A stretch of 64,000 nucleotides of DNA from Mycobacterium sp. KBS0706. GTDB taxonomy: Bacteria; Pseudomonadota; Alphaproteobacteria; DSM-16000; Inquilinaceae. The position numbers were made by a program, and so were the translations under genes. Positions 31,648 through 42,699 of this stretch are shown in pieces. A model generated the notes under the pieces. It searched no databases. It saw only the letters and a program-made list of their open reading frames with translations, and was not told where the DNA came from. The stretch is taken from assembly GCF_005938675.2 (NCBI RefSeq), contig NZ_VCCH02000014.1, forward strand, positions 1-64,000, read 5' to 3'. Numbering within the stretch: position 1 is the stretch's first letter; each line of letters starts with the position of its first letter.

Positions 31648-33642
31648 CTACTTCTCCGCGGCGATGGTTTCCCCGGCCCAGCCCTCGGGCGGCGGGTTGC
31701 GCTCATGCTCCGCGATGCGCAGGGCATAAAGGTGATAGAGCGTCGACAGGGAAGGCTCGATCTCCCGGCATCGGGCGAAGCCGTCTCGCGCCTCGTCCCA
31801 GCGGCGCGCGCGATAGGCGGCGAGCGCCGCGTCATGCTGGCGGGCCAGCTCCTGATAGGCGCCATCTCCCACACCGCGATGGGCCAGCAGCGTGAACACC
31901 GCCGCGGGCTCGGTCCGGCCCTTGACCACCAGCCGGTCGAGCTCGATCAGCGCCGCCCGTCCCTCCAGCGCCCGGGCCGTGTCCGGCCCGATCACCGTGC
32001 CCACCCCGTAGCGCTTGCAGGCGCCTTCCAGCCGCGAGGCGAGGTTGACGCTGTCGCCCAGCGCCGAATAGTCGAAGCGGCGGTCCGAGCCCATGTTGCC
32101 GACCACGCAGGTGCCGGTGTTGATGCCGATGCCGATCGCGATCGGGCTGGCCACCCCCTCCCGCTGCAGCGCCTCGTTCAGCGCCGCCGTCTCCGCCAGC
32201 ATCCGGCGGGCGGCCTCGACCGCATGGGCGGCGTGGTCCGGGTCGTCCAGCGGTGCGTTCCAGAACGCCATGACGCAGTCGCCGATGAACTTGTCGATGG
32301 TGCCGCCGGTCGCCAGCACGGCCTCGGACAAGGGCGTCAGGATCCGGTTCAGGAGGCGGGTCAGGCCCTGGGGATCCTGCTGCATCCGCTCCGACAGGGT
32401 GGTGAAGCCGCGCACGTCGCAAAACAGCACGGTCAGCACCCGGGTCTCGCCGCCCAGCTGCAGCTGGGCGGGGTCCTGCGCCAGGCGCGACACCATGGAC
32501 GGCGCCAGGTAGTGCTCGAAGGCGCGGGTGATGCGGCGGCGCTGCGCCTGCTCGCGGGCGAAGCCATAGCCGCCCTGGACGATGATGGCCGCGGTCGTGC
32601 CCAGCATCGGCAGCACCGGCGGCAGCCAGATCCGGCCGAAGCGCAGCAGGGCATAGCTGCCGGCGGCGGTGGCGATCGCCAGCAGCGCCAGGGCGGCCAG
32701 GGACGGCACCGGCCCCAGCCGGCGGGTGCCGAACAGCGCGGCCAGCAGCAGCGCGGCCAGCACCGCCGGCGGCAGCCAGGGCGGCGCCGGCGTGATCCAC
32801 AGCCCGTGCACCAGGTTGTCGAGGATGGTGGCCTGGATCTCGGCACCGGCGGTCAGGCGACCCGTCTTCACCGTGTAGGGCGTGACGAAGGCGTCTGCGC
32901 CGCCGCTGGTGACGGTCGGCACGGCCTGCAGGCTGAAGCCGACGATGGCGGCCTTTCCGGACAGGAACCCGGGCGGCAGCATCGTCGCCGCCTCCAGCGC
33001 CTGGTAGTAGGACACGGTCGGATAGCTGCGCGGCGGCCCGAAATACTGCAGCAGGGCGCCGGGCGGCGGCGCGGCGTCATGCCCGGCCAGGCGGGCCAGG
33101 ACCGCGGCGAAGGGGTCGGGCACATTCGGCAGGCGCCGCAGCACGCCGTCGGAATCCAGGTCGACCGAGGCGACGCCAGAGCGGGCGCCGCCGGCCAGCA
33201 GCGGCGCCAGCGGCTCGGTCCGGATCCGCTGCTCGAAGCGCTGGTCGGCGATGGCGGTGATATCGGCCGCCAGCACCGTGTCGCCCGCCAGGGCCGCGGC
33301 CAGGGCGGCGTCCTCGGCCGGCTGCGACGGCTCGGCGAAGACGATGTCGAAGCCGATCGGCCTGGCACCGGCGCGGCGCAGGGCCTCGGCCAGCCCGGCA
33401 TGGACGCTGCGCGGCCAGGGCCATTGCCGGCCGATCTCGGCGAAGGACGGCTCGTCGATCGCCACCACCACGGCGCTGTGCGCGGCCGGCCGCGGCGGAT
33501 CGTAGGTCGAGAACAGGTCGAAGGCCCGGTTCTCCACCACCTGCCAGCCGGTCGACGCACCGAGGGGGACCAGGCCGGCGAAGAGCAGCGCCGCCAGCAG
33601 CAGCGGCAGCCACAGGCTCCCGTGGACGCCGGCCTGTCTCAT
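31648..33642 (-). CDS. CHASE2-domain class III adenylate cyclase
   Basis: A 664-residue membrane cyclase. An N-terminal membrane helix is followed by an extracytoplasmic CHASE2 sensor (about 35-280; VVVAIDEPSFAEIGRQWPWPR is its hallmark), about three more membrane helices (285-375), then the catalytic domain (about 405-560). Metal aspartates lie in LFCDVRGFTTLSERM and the second metal loop IDKFIGDCVMAFW. The lysine there and the aspartate in YSALGDSVNLASRLE indicate ATP rather than GTP. The C-terminus has a helical, TPR-like tail. Its ATG directly abuts the upstream TAG, so it is translationally coupled to the FecR-TPR-barrel gene. Confidence 0.92.
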   Translation of the reverse strand: MRQAGVHGSLWLPLLLAALLFAGLVPLGASTGWQVVENRAFDLFSTYDPPRPAAHSAVVVAIDEPSFAEIGRQWPWPRSVHAGLAEALRRAGARPIGFDIVFAEPSQPAEDAALAAALAGDTVLAADITAIADQRFEQRIRTEPLAPLLAGGARSGVASVDLDSDGVLRRLPNVPDPFAAVLARLAGHDAAPPPGALLQYFGPPRSYPTVSYYQALEAATMLPPGFLSGKAAIVGFSLQAVPTVTSGGADAFVTPYTVKTGRLTAGAEIQATILDNLVHGLWITPAPPWLPPAVLAALLLAALFGTRRLGPVPSLAALALLAIATAAGSYALLRFGRIWLPPVLPMLGTTAAIIVQGGYGFAREQAQRRRITRAFEHYLAPSMVSRLAQDPAQLQLGGETRVLTVLFCDVRGFTTLSERMQQDPQGLTRLLNRILTPLSEAVLATGGTIDKFIGDCVMAFWNAPLDDPDHAAHAVEAARRMLAETAALNEALQREGVASPIAIGIGINTGTCVVGNMGSDRRFDYSALGDSVNLASRLEGACKRYGVGTVIGPDTARALEGRAALIELDRLVVKGRTEPAAVFTLLAHRGVGDGAYQELARQHDAALAAYRARRWDEARDGFARCREIEPSLSTLYHLYALRIAEHERNPPPEGWAGETIAAEK

Positions 33643-36600
33643 CTAGAACCGGATCGACGCGGTGGCGGCGATCAGCCGGCCCGGCGCCTCGACCCCGAAG
33701 GCGGTGTCGTAATCCTCGTCGAACAGGTTGCGGATCACGAAGCCCAGCGCCATGCGCTTCTCCAGCGGCTCCCAGCTGATCGCGATGTTGGTGCTGCCGA
33801 AGCCGTCGATCTCGGGCAGCCCCGGCCCGCTGGCCTGCGGCCCAGCCCAGACCCGCTCGATCTGCGCCCGGATCTGCAGCGGGTGCACCCAGACCGCGCC
33901 GATCCGCGCCGTCCAGTCCGGCACGAAGGGGATCCGCTTGCCCTCGTCGATGCCCTCGGTGATCTCCGACCGGATCAGCGACGCCGAGCCATAGACGCCG
34001 ATGCCGCCGTCGAACCAGATGTTGCCGCCGGCGGTGACGCGGTCGGTCCGGCCGCGCTCGACATCCACCGTGACCAGCTGGGCGGAGGGGTAGGCGAAGG
34101 ACAGGTTCTCCAGCTCCTGGTGCTGGCCCTCCAGGCTGGTGAAGATGTGCGGCGTCCACTCCGCCTCCCAGCGGGCGGTGTAGCTGGTGGCCACGCCGCC
34201 GGCGTCCAACGGCAGCGTGTCCGCCAGGATGCCCACGGTGTCGACCGGGGCCAGGGTCAGGTTGCCCGGCGTCTTGGCGCCGCGCTGGATCGCGGCGCGC
34301 AGCCAGTGGCCCTCGGCCGGCGACCAAGCCACGCCCAGCCTCGGCTCCAGCACCACCTCGGGCACCGGCCCGCCCTCCTCGGCGCGGACGATGCCGGTGC
34401 CGAAATCGATCCGCAGGTCGGGGGAGGGGGTCCAGCGGCCGAAGGCGAAGACCCGGCCCAGCGTCTGGTCGATCTCGCTGCGGCTCGAATCCTGGCTCCG
34501 GTCGGTCTGGAACTCCCGCCCGAACACGTTGGTCGTGGTCCAGGCCGTCTCGTCGAAGGCGAAGGTCGACCGGGTCGACAGAACCTCGAAGCCGTATTGC
34601 ACCGTGATGTCGCCCGTGCCCCAGGTATGGGCCAGGCCGCCCATGGTGGTGTCGCTGCGCTGCTTGAACGTGTCGTCAGCCCGGATGTCGTAGCTGACGA
34701 ATTCCGGGAAATCCGGGTCTGGGATGTCGCTCAGCAGCGTGCGGCTGTAGTCCCGGCGCTCGACATGGCTGCGCTGGACCATGGCGGTCAGGCGGCTGCG
34801 CTCGCCGAGGCGATAGCCGAAGGCCAGGCCGCCGGAGACCGCCCGGGTGCGTTCGCTGGCGAAGGGGGTGGGTGCGAACAGCGTCCCGGCGATCTCGTTG
34901 CCGGCCTCGCCGCCGTCGATCCAGGCGGCGAAGCTGCCGCCCAGCCCCAGCCGCCCGGCCAGGCGGGCGCTGCCGGTCCAGCTGTCGCTGTCGTCGCCAT
35001 GGTCGTCGCCGTCATTGTCGACCCGGGCGAAGCTGGCCCGGAAGGCCAGCGGGATCGGCGCGATGGTGTAGGCATCGATGTCCACCCCCTCGGTGTGGCC
35101 GAGCGCGTCGCCGACGCTGACGATGCCGCCGGTCAGCTGCGCGTCCAGGAACGGCCGGGGCAGCAGGTCGGTGCGGCGCTGGCGCGACGACGCCACGGTC
35201 GGGTCCAGCAGCAGGGCCTGGATCTCCGACGACAGCGCCGCCGGGTCCGGCACGGCCAGGTCGGTGCCGAAGACGGTTTGCTGGGCGATCACCGAGCGGC
35301 CGAGATAGCTGGCGGCGCTGAACGGGTCGTCGGTGCGGTCGTTGTAGTAGCGGCCCCAGTCGAGCAGCCCGAGATTGGCGTAGGCCGCCAGCAGCGGCGG
35401 CCCCAGCCGGTTGCCGAGATTGGCGGTGCTCAGCGCCAGGCTGCCCTGGTTGGCGCGGGCGGCGATCTCGCGGGCGTTGCGGATCGCCTCATCGGCCTCG
35501 GCCTCGTCGATGGCGATGATGGTGCGCATGCTCGGCACCATCGGGTCGTTCGGGTCCAGCCGGTCGGCATTCTCCAGCGTCTGCTTCGCCTGCTTGGTGT
35601 CGCCGAGGGCGTATTGCGCCGCGGCCAGCCCCTGCAGGTTCTCCGACGAGGCCGGGTTGGCGGCCGACGCGGCCAGGAACTTCTCCAGCGCCCCGTCGAT
35701 GTCGCCGGTCTCGAAGGCCAGGATGCCCTCGCCGATCAGGGTGATGCCGGAATCGGGGTCGATCGCCCGGGCCTGGCCCAGCAGCGCCCGGGCCCGGTCG
35801 ACCATGCCGGCCTCGATATAGAGGATCGCCTGGTTGACCCGGATATTGGCGGCGTTGGGGTCGAGCGCCGCCGCCTTATCGAGCGCGGCATCGGCCTCGA
35901 CCAGCCCGCCGCGGGTGTCGTGCAGCATGCCGAGGTCGTTCCAGGCCTCGGCATCGCCCGGGGCCTCGCCGGTGGCGCGGCGCAGCAGCGCCAGCGCCCC
36001 GTCCGGGTCGTTGGCGAAGGCGACCTTGTAGTTGGCGGCCATGCGCAGCGCCTCGGGATCGTCCGGGTCGATCGCCAAGGCGCGGTCGGACGCCTGCCGC
36101 ATCCCCTCCCGGTCGCCCAGCACCTGCGCCGCCATGGCCTCGCTGACGGCGATGTCGAGGTCGCCGGGGAAGCGGCGGCCGCCGGCCTGCAGCGTGGCAT
36201 AGGCGGCCGGCAGGTCGCCGCGGATCGCCTGCAGCCAGGCCAGCCCGTCGGCCGCGAGCGGATCGTCGCCGGCCGCGAGCTCGCGCTCCATCGCCGCCGC
36301 ATCGACGGCCTCACCGGCGGCGGTGCCGGCGAAGAAGCGGCCCAGCCGGGCCAGCAGGCGCTGCCGGCCGGTGCTGCCGGCCTCGGCGGCGGCGAAGACC
36401 CGCGCCGCGTCCTCGGCGCGTCCGGCCCGGCCGGCCAGGATGCCGTCCAGCAGGTCGGCCCGCGCCGCCTGCGCCGGCGTCAGCCCCGCCGCTCGCGCTT
36501 TGGCAAGGTCCGCCGTCGCGGCCGCGGGGCCGGCGATGTCGAGATCCGCCTCGGCCAGGGCCAGCCAGTCCGCGGCCGAGCGCTGCGCCTCCGGCACCGC

Positions 36601-37326
36601 CATGACGCGGCGTTGCGCCTCGCGCCGGAAGCGCGAGGTGGTGTCCGAGGCCGGGAAGGCGTCGAACACGCTGTCCGGCGCCAGCCAGAACAGCATCTGC
36701 TCGCGGTCTTTCGGCGTGGTGACGATGATCTTGGCCGGGGCGCTGCCCACCGCCGCCACCGCCGCCTCGCCGCGGCCGACGCTGACCCGGCCGAACTCGT
36801 TGCTCAGCTCGACCACGCCGGACAGCACCACCAGCGTGGTCTTGCCATCCGGTCCGACCGCCAGCGACCAGTCGGTGCCGCGGATCGCCGCGGTCGCCGC
36901 CGGCGTCGCGATCTCGACGCCGCTGCCGCCGGTCACCGCCCGGGCCCACACCGCGCCGGATTCGAGATCCATGCGTGCCGGGCCGCCGTCGCCGCCGACC
37001 TCGCGGACCAGCAGTTGGGAGTTGTTGTGGACCCGGATCTGGGTCTGGTCGGCGAACAGGATCGCCAGCCCGCCCAGGGGCCCGGTGCGCAGCGCGTCGC
37101 CGCCCAGCAGCACCTGCTGCACCTCGGCGTCCTGCCACAGCTCCGCGGCGGTGAAGCGGACCTCCGACTGCCCGGTGGCCTGGACGATCGAGCCCGCGGC
37201 GTTGCCGTCGCGCGGCACCACCGCGGCCCGGGCCGCATCGAAGCTGAAGAGAGGAAGAGCGAGGCTCAGTGAGCCCAACAAAATCCGCCGCAGAACACGG
37301 CGGTGCATCGAACAAGCTGCGTCCAT
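33643..37326 (-). CDS. FecR domain-TPR-outer membrane barrel fusion protein
   Basis: A 1227-residue exported protein. A signal peptide (1 to about 35, ending in ARA) leads into a FecR domain (about 50-165; RVHNNSQLLVREV, IRGTDWSLAVGPDGKTTLVVLSG), a long TPR region (about 265-640, with repeated ALAIDPDDPEALRMA-type helices), then a beta-rich domain from about 690 to the end. That domain closes with NLFDEDYDTAFGVEAPGR and the aromatic terminus SIRF, as in TonB-dependent receptors. No plug domain or TonB box is apparent. In normal systems FecR is a separate sensor; here it is fused to a barrel. The ATG at 37326 has GGGG 8 bases before it. Confidence 0.8.
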   Translation of the reverse strand: MDAACSMHRRVLRRILLGSLSLALPLFSFDAARAAVVPRDGNAAGSIVQATGQSEVRFTAAELWQDAEVQQVLLGGDALRTGPLGGLAILFADQTQIRVHNNSQLLVREVGGDGGPARMDLESGAVWARAVTGGSGVEIATPAATAAIRGTDWSLAVGPDGKTTLVVLSGVVELSNEFGRVSVGRGEAAVAAVGSAPAKIIVTTPKDREQMLFWLAPDSVFDAFPASDTTSRFRREAQRRVMAVPEAQRSAADWLALAEADLDIAGPAAATADLAKARAAGLTPAQAARADLLDGILAGRAGRAEDAARVFAAAEAGSTGRQRLLARLGRFFAGTAAGEAVDAAAMERELAAGDDPLAADGLAWLQAIRGDLPAAYATLQAGGRRFPGDLDIAVSEAMAAQVLGDREGMRQASDRALAIDPDDPEALRMAANYKVAFANDPDGALALLRRATGEAPGDAEAWNDLGMLHDTRGGLVEADAALDKAAALDPNAANIRVNQAILYIEAGMVDRARALLGQARAIDPDSGITLIGEGILAFETGDIDGALEKFLAASAANPASSENLQGLAAAQYALGDTKQAKQTLENADRLDPNDPMVPSMRTIIAIDEAEADEAIRNAREIAARANQGSLALSTANLGNRLGPPLLAAYANLGLLDWGRYYNDRTDDPFSAASYLGRSVIAQQTVFGTDLAVPDPAALSSEIQALLLDPTVASSRQRRTDLLPRPFLDAQLTGGIVSVGDALGHTEGVDIDAYTIAPIPLAFRASFARVDNDGDDHGDDSDSWTGSARLAGRLGLGGSFAAWIDGGEAGNEIAGTLFAPTPFASERTRAVSGGLAFGYRLGERSRLTAMVQRSHVERRDYSRTLLSDIPDPDFPEFVSYDIRADDTFKQRSDTTMGGLAHTWGTGDITVQYGFEVLSTRSTFAFDETAWTTTNVFGREFQTDRSQDSSRSEIDQTLGRVFAFGRWTPSPDLRIDFGTGIVRAEEGGPVPEVVLEPRLGVAWSPAEGHWLRAAIQRGAKTPGNLTLAPVDTVGILADTLPLDAGGVATSYTARWEAEWTPHIFTSLEGQHQELENLSFAYPSAQLVTVDVERGRTDRVTAGGNIWFDGGIGVYGSASLIRSEITEGIDEGKRIPFVPDWTARIGAVWVHPLQIRAQIERVWAGPQASGPGLPEIDGFGSTNIAISWEPLEKRMALGFVIRNLFDEDYDTAFGVEAPGRLIAATASIRF

Positions 37327-37482
37327 CAAATACCCCGCGGGGACTTATCAAAAGATAACGACCCCGGCCCCCCAGCCGGCAGACATCAAGACAATAAAGC
37401 GAAAAATCCCCGCGATCTCCCCTCCAATTGGAGGGGCTGAAGCGGTTTCGTCGATATCAGGCCACCGGTTCGAAATATTGAT

Positions 37483-37567
37483 CCGTCATGGCGAGCCCCG
37501 AAGGGGCGTGGCCATCCAGCGGCACCGCCCCCTGGATGCCACGTCGCTTCGCTCCTCGCCATGACGG
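37483..37567. repeat. Family B palindromic repeat
   Basis: Perfect outer arms CCGTCATGGCGAG (37483-37495) and CTCGCCATGACGG (37555-37567), with inner GTGGCCATCCAG against CTGGATGCCAC. It begins about 156 bases upstream of the FecR-fusion start and lies 10 bases past the stop of the CtBP-like gene. The remaining 37327-37482 is AT-richer DNA and presumably carries the promoter of the FecR operon; no clear consensus was seen. Confidence 0.85.
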
Positions 37568-37577
37568 ATAAGGGCGC

Positions 37578-38618
37578 TCAGCGTCTGAGTTTCTTGCGAT
37601 CCAGCACCGCCTCGTTGACGCAGTTGCGCAGGGCGCCGCTGCGCAGATAGGCCACTGTGGTCTCGGCCGACAGGCGGCGGGCGTCGGCCTGGCTCTCCGG
37701 GCTCGACCACGCCGCGTGCGGGGTCAGGATCAGCCGGCCGCGCAGCCATTCCGGCTGTTCGCGATACGCCGCCAGCAGCGCCGGCAGCGGGTCGGGCGGC
37801 GGCTCCTCCGGCAGCACGTCCAGCGCGGCGCCGGCGATCCGCCCTGCCTGCAGCGCGCCATGCAGCGCGTCGAGGTCGACGATGGCGCCGCGGGCGGTGT
37901 TGATCAGCACCGCATGCGGCCGCATCACCGAGAAGGCGGCATCGCCGAACAGCCGGTGCGTCTCCGGCGTCAGCGGCGCATGGATCGACACGATGTCCGA
38001 GGCCTGCAGCAGGTCCGACAAGGTCTCGACCCGGGTCACGCCCAGCGCGATCTCCATCCCGCGCGGGATGTACGGATCATAGGCCAGGACCTCGAGCCCG
38101 AAGGCCTTGGCCCGCATCGCCGTGGCGGTGCCGATCCGGCCCAGCCCGACGATGCCGATGCGGGTGCCGCGGATCCGCCGGGTCAGGCGCCCGGCCTCCA
38201 GCGTGTAGTGGCCGGCCGGGTCGGCCTGCAGCGCCTGGTCATAGGCCGGGATGCCGCGCAGCAGAGCCAGCATCAGGCCGATGGCATGGTCGGCGACCTC
38301 GCTGGTGCCGTAATCCGGCGTGTTGCAGACCGGGATGCCGGCGGCGCCGGCCGCCGCCAGGTCGATATGGTCGAAGCCGACCCCGGCGCGGACGATGATG
38401 CGGCAGCGGGTCAGCTTGTCGATCACCGATTGGTTGACCCGCAGCTCATGCCAGGTCAGCAGCGCATCGCAATTCGCGTAGACCTCGTCCGGGATCTTCT
38501 TCCGGTCGCGCTCGCGCCGGATCACGAACTCGACATCGGCGCCGCCGACCTGCCGTTCGATCACGGCGTCGTCGGCATATTGCGCGTCGGGCGTCAGGAT
38601 GGTGAAGCGGGGCGCCAT
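37578..38618 (-). CDS. CtBP-like D-2-hydroxyacid dehydrogenase
   Basis: A 346-residue NAD-dependent 2-hydroxyacid dehydrogenase of the C-terminal binding protein-like branch. Visible are IVRAGVGFDHIDLAAAGAAG, the Rossmann loop GIVGLGRIGTATAMRAKAFG, the catalytic arginine in INTARGAIVDLDAL, the glutamate in LDVLPEEPPPD, and histidine in LTPHAAW. It reduces a 2-ketoacid or the reverse; the exact substrate is unclear. It begins 10 bases after a small unknown gene. Confidence 0.9.
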   Translation of the reverse strand: MAPRFTILTPDAQYADDAVIERQVGGADVEFVIRRERDRKKIPDEVYANCDALLTWHELRVNQSVIDKLTRCRIIVRAGVGFDHIDLAAAGAAGIPVCNTPDYGTSEVADHAIGLMLALLRGIPAYDQALQADPAGHYTLEAGRLTRRIRGTRIGIVGLGRIGTATAMRAKAFGLEVLAYDPYIPRGMEIALGVTRVETLSDLLQASDIVSIHAPLTPETHRLFGDAAFSVMRPHAVLINTARGAIVDLDALHGALQAGRIAGAALDVLPEEPPPDPLPALLAAYREQPEWLRGRLILTPHAAWSSPESQADARRLSAETTVAYLRSGALRNCVNEAVLDRKKLRR

Positions 38619-38628
38619 CGCGGAGCGG

Positions 38629-38967
38629 TCAGTGGTCGGCGCGGTGCAGGATCGAAGCCAGCCCGGTGTCGTAGGCCAGGCCGTCGGCGGTGACGATGGC
38701 GGCGCCGGGGAAGCCGGAGCGGATCAGCCCCTTGCGTTCCAGCGCCGCGAACACCGCGATGTTGTGCAGCCCGGTCATGTCCCGGCCCATCACCACCGCG
38801 TCGCCGACATGGTAGTGGTCGCCATGCGGCGGCGGGAAGCTGGAGACCAGCACCGTGCCGTCCTCCTGCTGCGTGGCGAAGCGGGGGCTCTGGGCCATCT
38901 GCTGCAGCACGGTCAAGGTCTTCAGCTGCAGCGGATTGAGGCCGAGGGGATTCGTCTTGGCGGGCAT
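38629..38967 (-). CDS. Small conserved-looking protein of unknown function
   Basis: A 112-residue protein that I do not recognise. It starts MPAKTNPLGLNPLQLKTLTVLQ, has a helical N-terminal part, then a short FPPPHGDHYHVGDAVVMG segment with clustered histidines that could bind metal, and a final hydrophobic-basic section (FAALERKGLIRSGFPG). Gaps are 87 bases from the UbiH-like gene and 10 bases to the CtBP-like gene, so these three form a leftward unit. Confidence 0.65.
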   Translation of the reverse strand: MPAKTNPLGLNPLQLKTLTVLQQMAQSPRFATQQEDGTVLVSSFPPPHGDHYHVGDAVVMGRDMTGLHNIAVFAALERKGLIRSGFPGAAIVTADGLAYDTGLASILHRADH

Positions 38968-39054
38968 CGGGCGTCGTCGGTTGTGAGACAGGGCGGACCG
39001 TTGCGGGCCCGTCACGGAACGGTAGCAGCGCCCGCCGCCGGCCGCCACTGGACG

Positions 39055-40245
39055 TTAGGCCCCTCCCGGGGCGATGCCCTCCCGCATCAGCAGGCGGCGC
39101 AGCGGCGCCACCAGCTTCACCGCCTGCAGCGCCAGCGCACGCAGGGCGAGGGCAGGGGCCGCGTCGGTCAGCAGCGACCGATTCAGCAGGTCGACCCCGG
39201 TGGTACGGCTGGCGACGTCGCCGCGCCGCCTGGCCTCGTAGCGCGCCGTCACCGCCGCGGCGCCCGGATCGGCGCCGGCGCGACAGGCTTCGCCCGCGAC
39301 CTCGGCGATCGCCGCGGCGTCGCGGAAGCCGAGATTGAGCCCCTGGGCGCCGATCGGCGGCAGCGCATGCGCCGCCTCGCCGACCAGCGCGACCCGCGGC
39401 AACGCCAGGCGTCGCGCCGCCAGGCCGGACAACGGGAAGACCTGGCGCGGCCCGTCCAGCGTCACCGCGCCCAGGATCGGCTCGGCCCGCCGCCCGATCG
39501 CCTGGGCCAGCGCCGCGTGGTCCAGCGCCGCCAGCGCCGTGGCCTCCGCCGGCCGCGTCACCCAGACCAGGCTCGACCGCCGCTCGCCCAGCGGCACCAA
39601 AGTGAAGGGGCCGGCGGCGGTGTGGATCTCGGTCGAGATGTCGTCATGGAAGCGGGCGTGGCGCAGCGTGGTCACCAGCGCCGCCTGGTCGTAGCCCCAG
39701 CGCCGCACCCCGATCCCGGCGGCGGCCCGGACGGCGGAGTTGCGGCCGTCGGCACCGACCACCAGCCGGCCGTGCAGCGTCCCGCCGCCGCCGGTCCGCA
39801 TCGTCACGCCGCCGATGCCGATGCGGATCTCCGCTGCCGTGTCGGTCACGCGACGCAGACCCGGCATGGCGGCGACGGCCTCGGCCAGGGCGGCGACCAA
39901 CTCCCGGTTTGCGATGTTGTGGCCAAAGGTCTCCCGGCCGATCTCGGCGGCGCGGAACACCACCTCCGGCCCGCTGATCCGGCGGCCGCCATCGTCGATC
40001 AGCCGGATCGCCCGCATCGGCGCCGCCGCCGGCAGCAGGGCCGGCCAGATCCCGGCCCGGTCCAGGATCGCGACCGACCCGGCCAGCAGGCCGGTGGTGC
40101 GGTGGTCCTCCGGCGCCGGCGGGGCGACCAGAACGGTCGCGACGCCGCCCTGGGCCAGCAGCAGCGCGGCCAGCAGCCCGGCCGGGCCGCCGCCGACCAC
40201 GATCGCATCGGCCTCGGGGGCGAGTGTCTTGCGGGTGCGAGTCAT
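39055..40245 (-). CDS. UbiH/VisC family FAD-dependent monooxygenase
   Basis: A 396-residue flavoprotein hydroxylase. The FAD dinucleotide fold is AIVVGGGPAGLLAALLLAQ; the middle signature VGADGRNSAVRAAAGI and the late RVALVGEAAHALPPIGAQG, GLNLGFRDAAAIAEV are all present. The family includes ring hydroxylases of ubiquinone synthesis (UbiF/H/I/L); the exact position cannot be told by eye. It leads the leftward unit and is divergent from ettA across 120 bases. Confidence 0.88.
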   Translation of the reverse strand: MTRTRKTLAPEADAIVVGGGPAGLLAALLLAQGGVATVLVAPPAPEDHRTTGLLAGSVAILDRAGIWPALLPAAAPMRAIRLIDDGGRRISGPEVVFRAAEIGRETFGHNIANRELVAALAEAVAAMPGLRRVTDTAAEIRIGIGGVTMRTGGGGTLHGRLVVGADGRNSAVRAAAGIGVRRWGYDQAALVTTLRHARFHDDISTEIHTAAGPFTLVPLGERRSSLVWVTRPAEATALAALDHAALAQAIGRRAEPILGAVTLDGPRQVFPLSGLAARRLALPRVALVGEAAHALPPIGAQGLNLGFRDAAAIAEVAGEACRAGADPGAAAVTARYEARRRGDVASRTTGVDLLNRSLLTDAAPALALRALALQAVKLVAPLRRLLMREGIAPGGA

Positions 40246-40365
40246 GCGCACACCATAGCAGGCATCGCCGCCCCGCGGCCCGCGGCCGAAGCGCCCCTGG
40301 TCTTCGGCGCCTCCATGGGCTAAAACCCGGGCCTCCCAGACCGGTTTGCGACGGAGCGGCTCCCG

Positions 40366-42039
<1,674 letters not shown>

Positions 42040-42699
42040 GGCGGGGCGCTGCCTGAGCGTCCACCCCCATCGTCATAGCGAGGAGGCGAAGCCGATGGAG
42101 CCATCCGGGGCCGGTGCGAGCCGCCCTGGATGACTTGGCGATGCCGGGAATTCGCTTTCCCGGATGGCCGCGCTCCCGACCGCAGGCGACCCGCGGTCGG
42201 GAGGCGTGGCGCGCCCGGTCCCGGCCGGATTCGGTTGCAGACAATTCCGCGAGGGTTGACGACCGTCCGCTCCTGGAGGCTATTGCGGACGATACGAAGG
42301 CAGTCGGTGAATTTCCGCACCCGACCCTGAGCGGACGGTTGGAGGCCCGACCGACTGCTCCGAAGCGGACTTCTCCAGCGACCCATCCAGGCCCGATAGC
42401 AGACCCAGCTCACGGAGGGGGCTATCCCCCGGCTGCAGCGGGTTCGAACATCAAGGGAAGCCAAGCCCCTGGCGGCTTTCGGCGCGATCTCACCGGCCGC
42501 GCCGACGGCATCGGGCGGAAAGCGACCATTCGGCGGCCGAGCGGATGGTGTCCGGATTGCACCATCCATTCCTGCCCTCCAGCCGACCCAACCGCTTGCA
42601 CCGTAGCCGGCACGCCGCAGCGACGCGCCCCTTCGGCAGAGATGGAGGCGGTCTGGACCGGCGTGTGATCGTCGGCCCAGCGATCTGCCCGACCGCCGG
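42040..42699. other. 660-base non-coding gap after ettA
   Basis: The gap between the 3' ends of ettA and the large lectin-like gene. It contains a degraded family B repeat at 42071-42140 and a GGGGG-CTAT-CCCCC hairpin at 42417-42430. Open frames exist on both strands but have biased, low-complexity composition and no recognisable domain or ribosome site, so I call no gene. Unusually long for this compact region; a decayed gene remnant is possible. Confidence 0.6.
42071..42140. repeat. Family B palindromic repeat, degraded right side
   Basis: Left arm CGTCATAGCGAGGAGGCGAA and inner GAGCCATCC match family B, and CCCTGGATGACTTGGCG corresponds to the inner right arm. The terminal CTCGCCATGACG is lost. 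It lies 31 bases past the ettA stop. Confidence 0.65.

Noticed and set aside
31564-37272. Very long open frame on the + strand opposite the FecR fusion and cyclase
   Set aside because: Its translation is dominated by R, G, Q, H, A and D without any domain and mirrors the codon periodicity of the true genes on the other strand. High GC makes stop codons rare in the antisense frame.
42114-42668. Possible 184-codon gene in the gap after ettA
   Set aside because: No ribosome site, Pro/Arg/Gly-rich sequence, its start within a degraded family B repeat and no recognisable domain.
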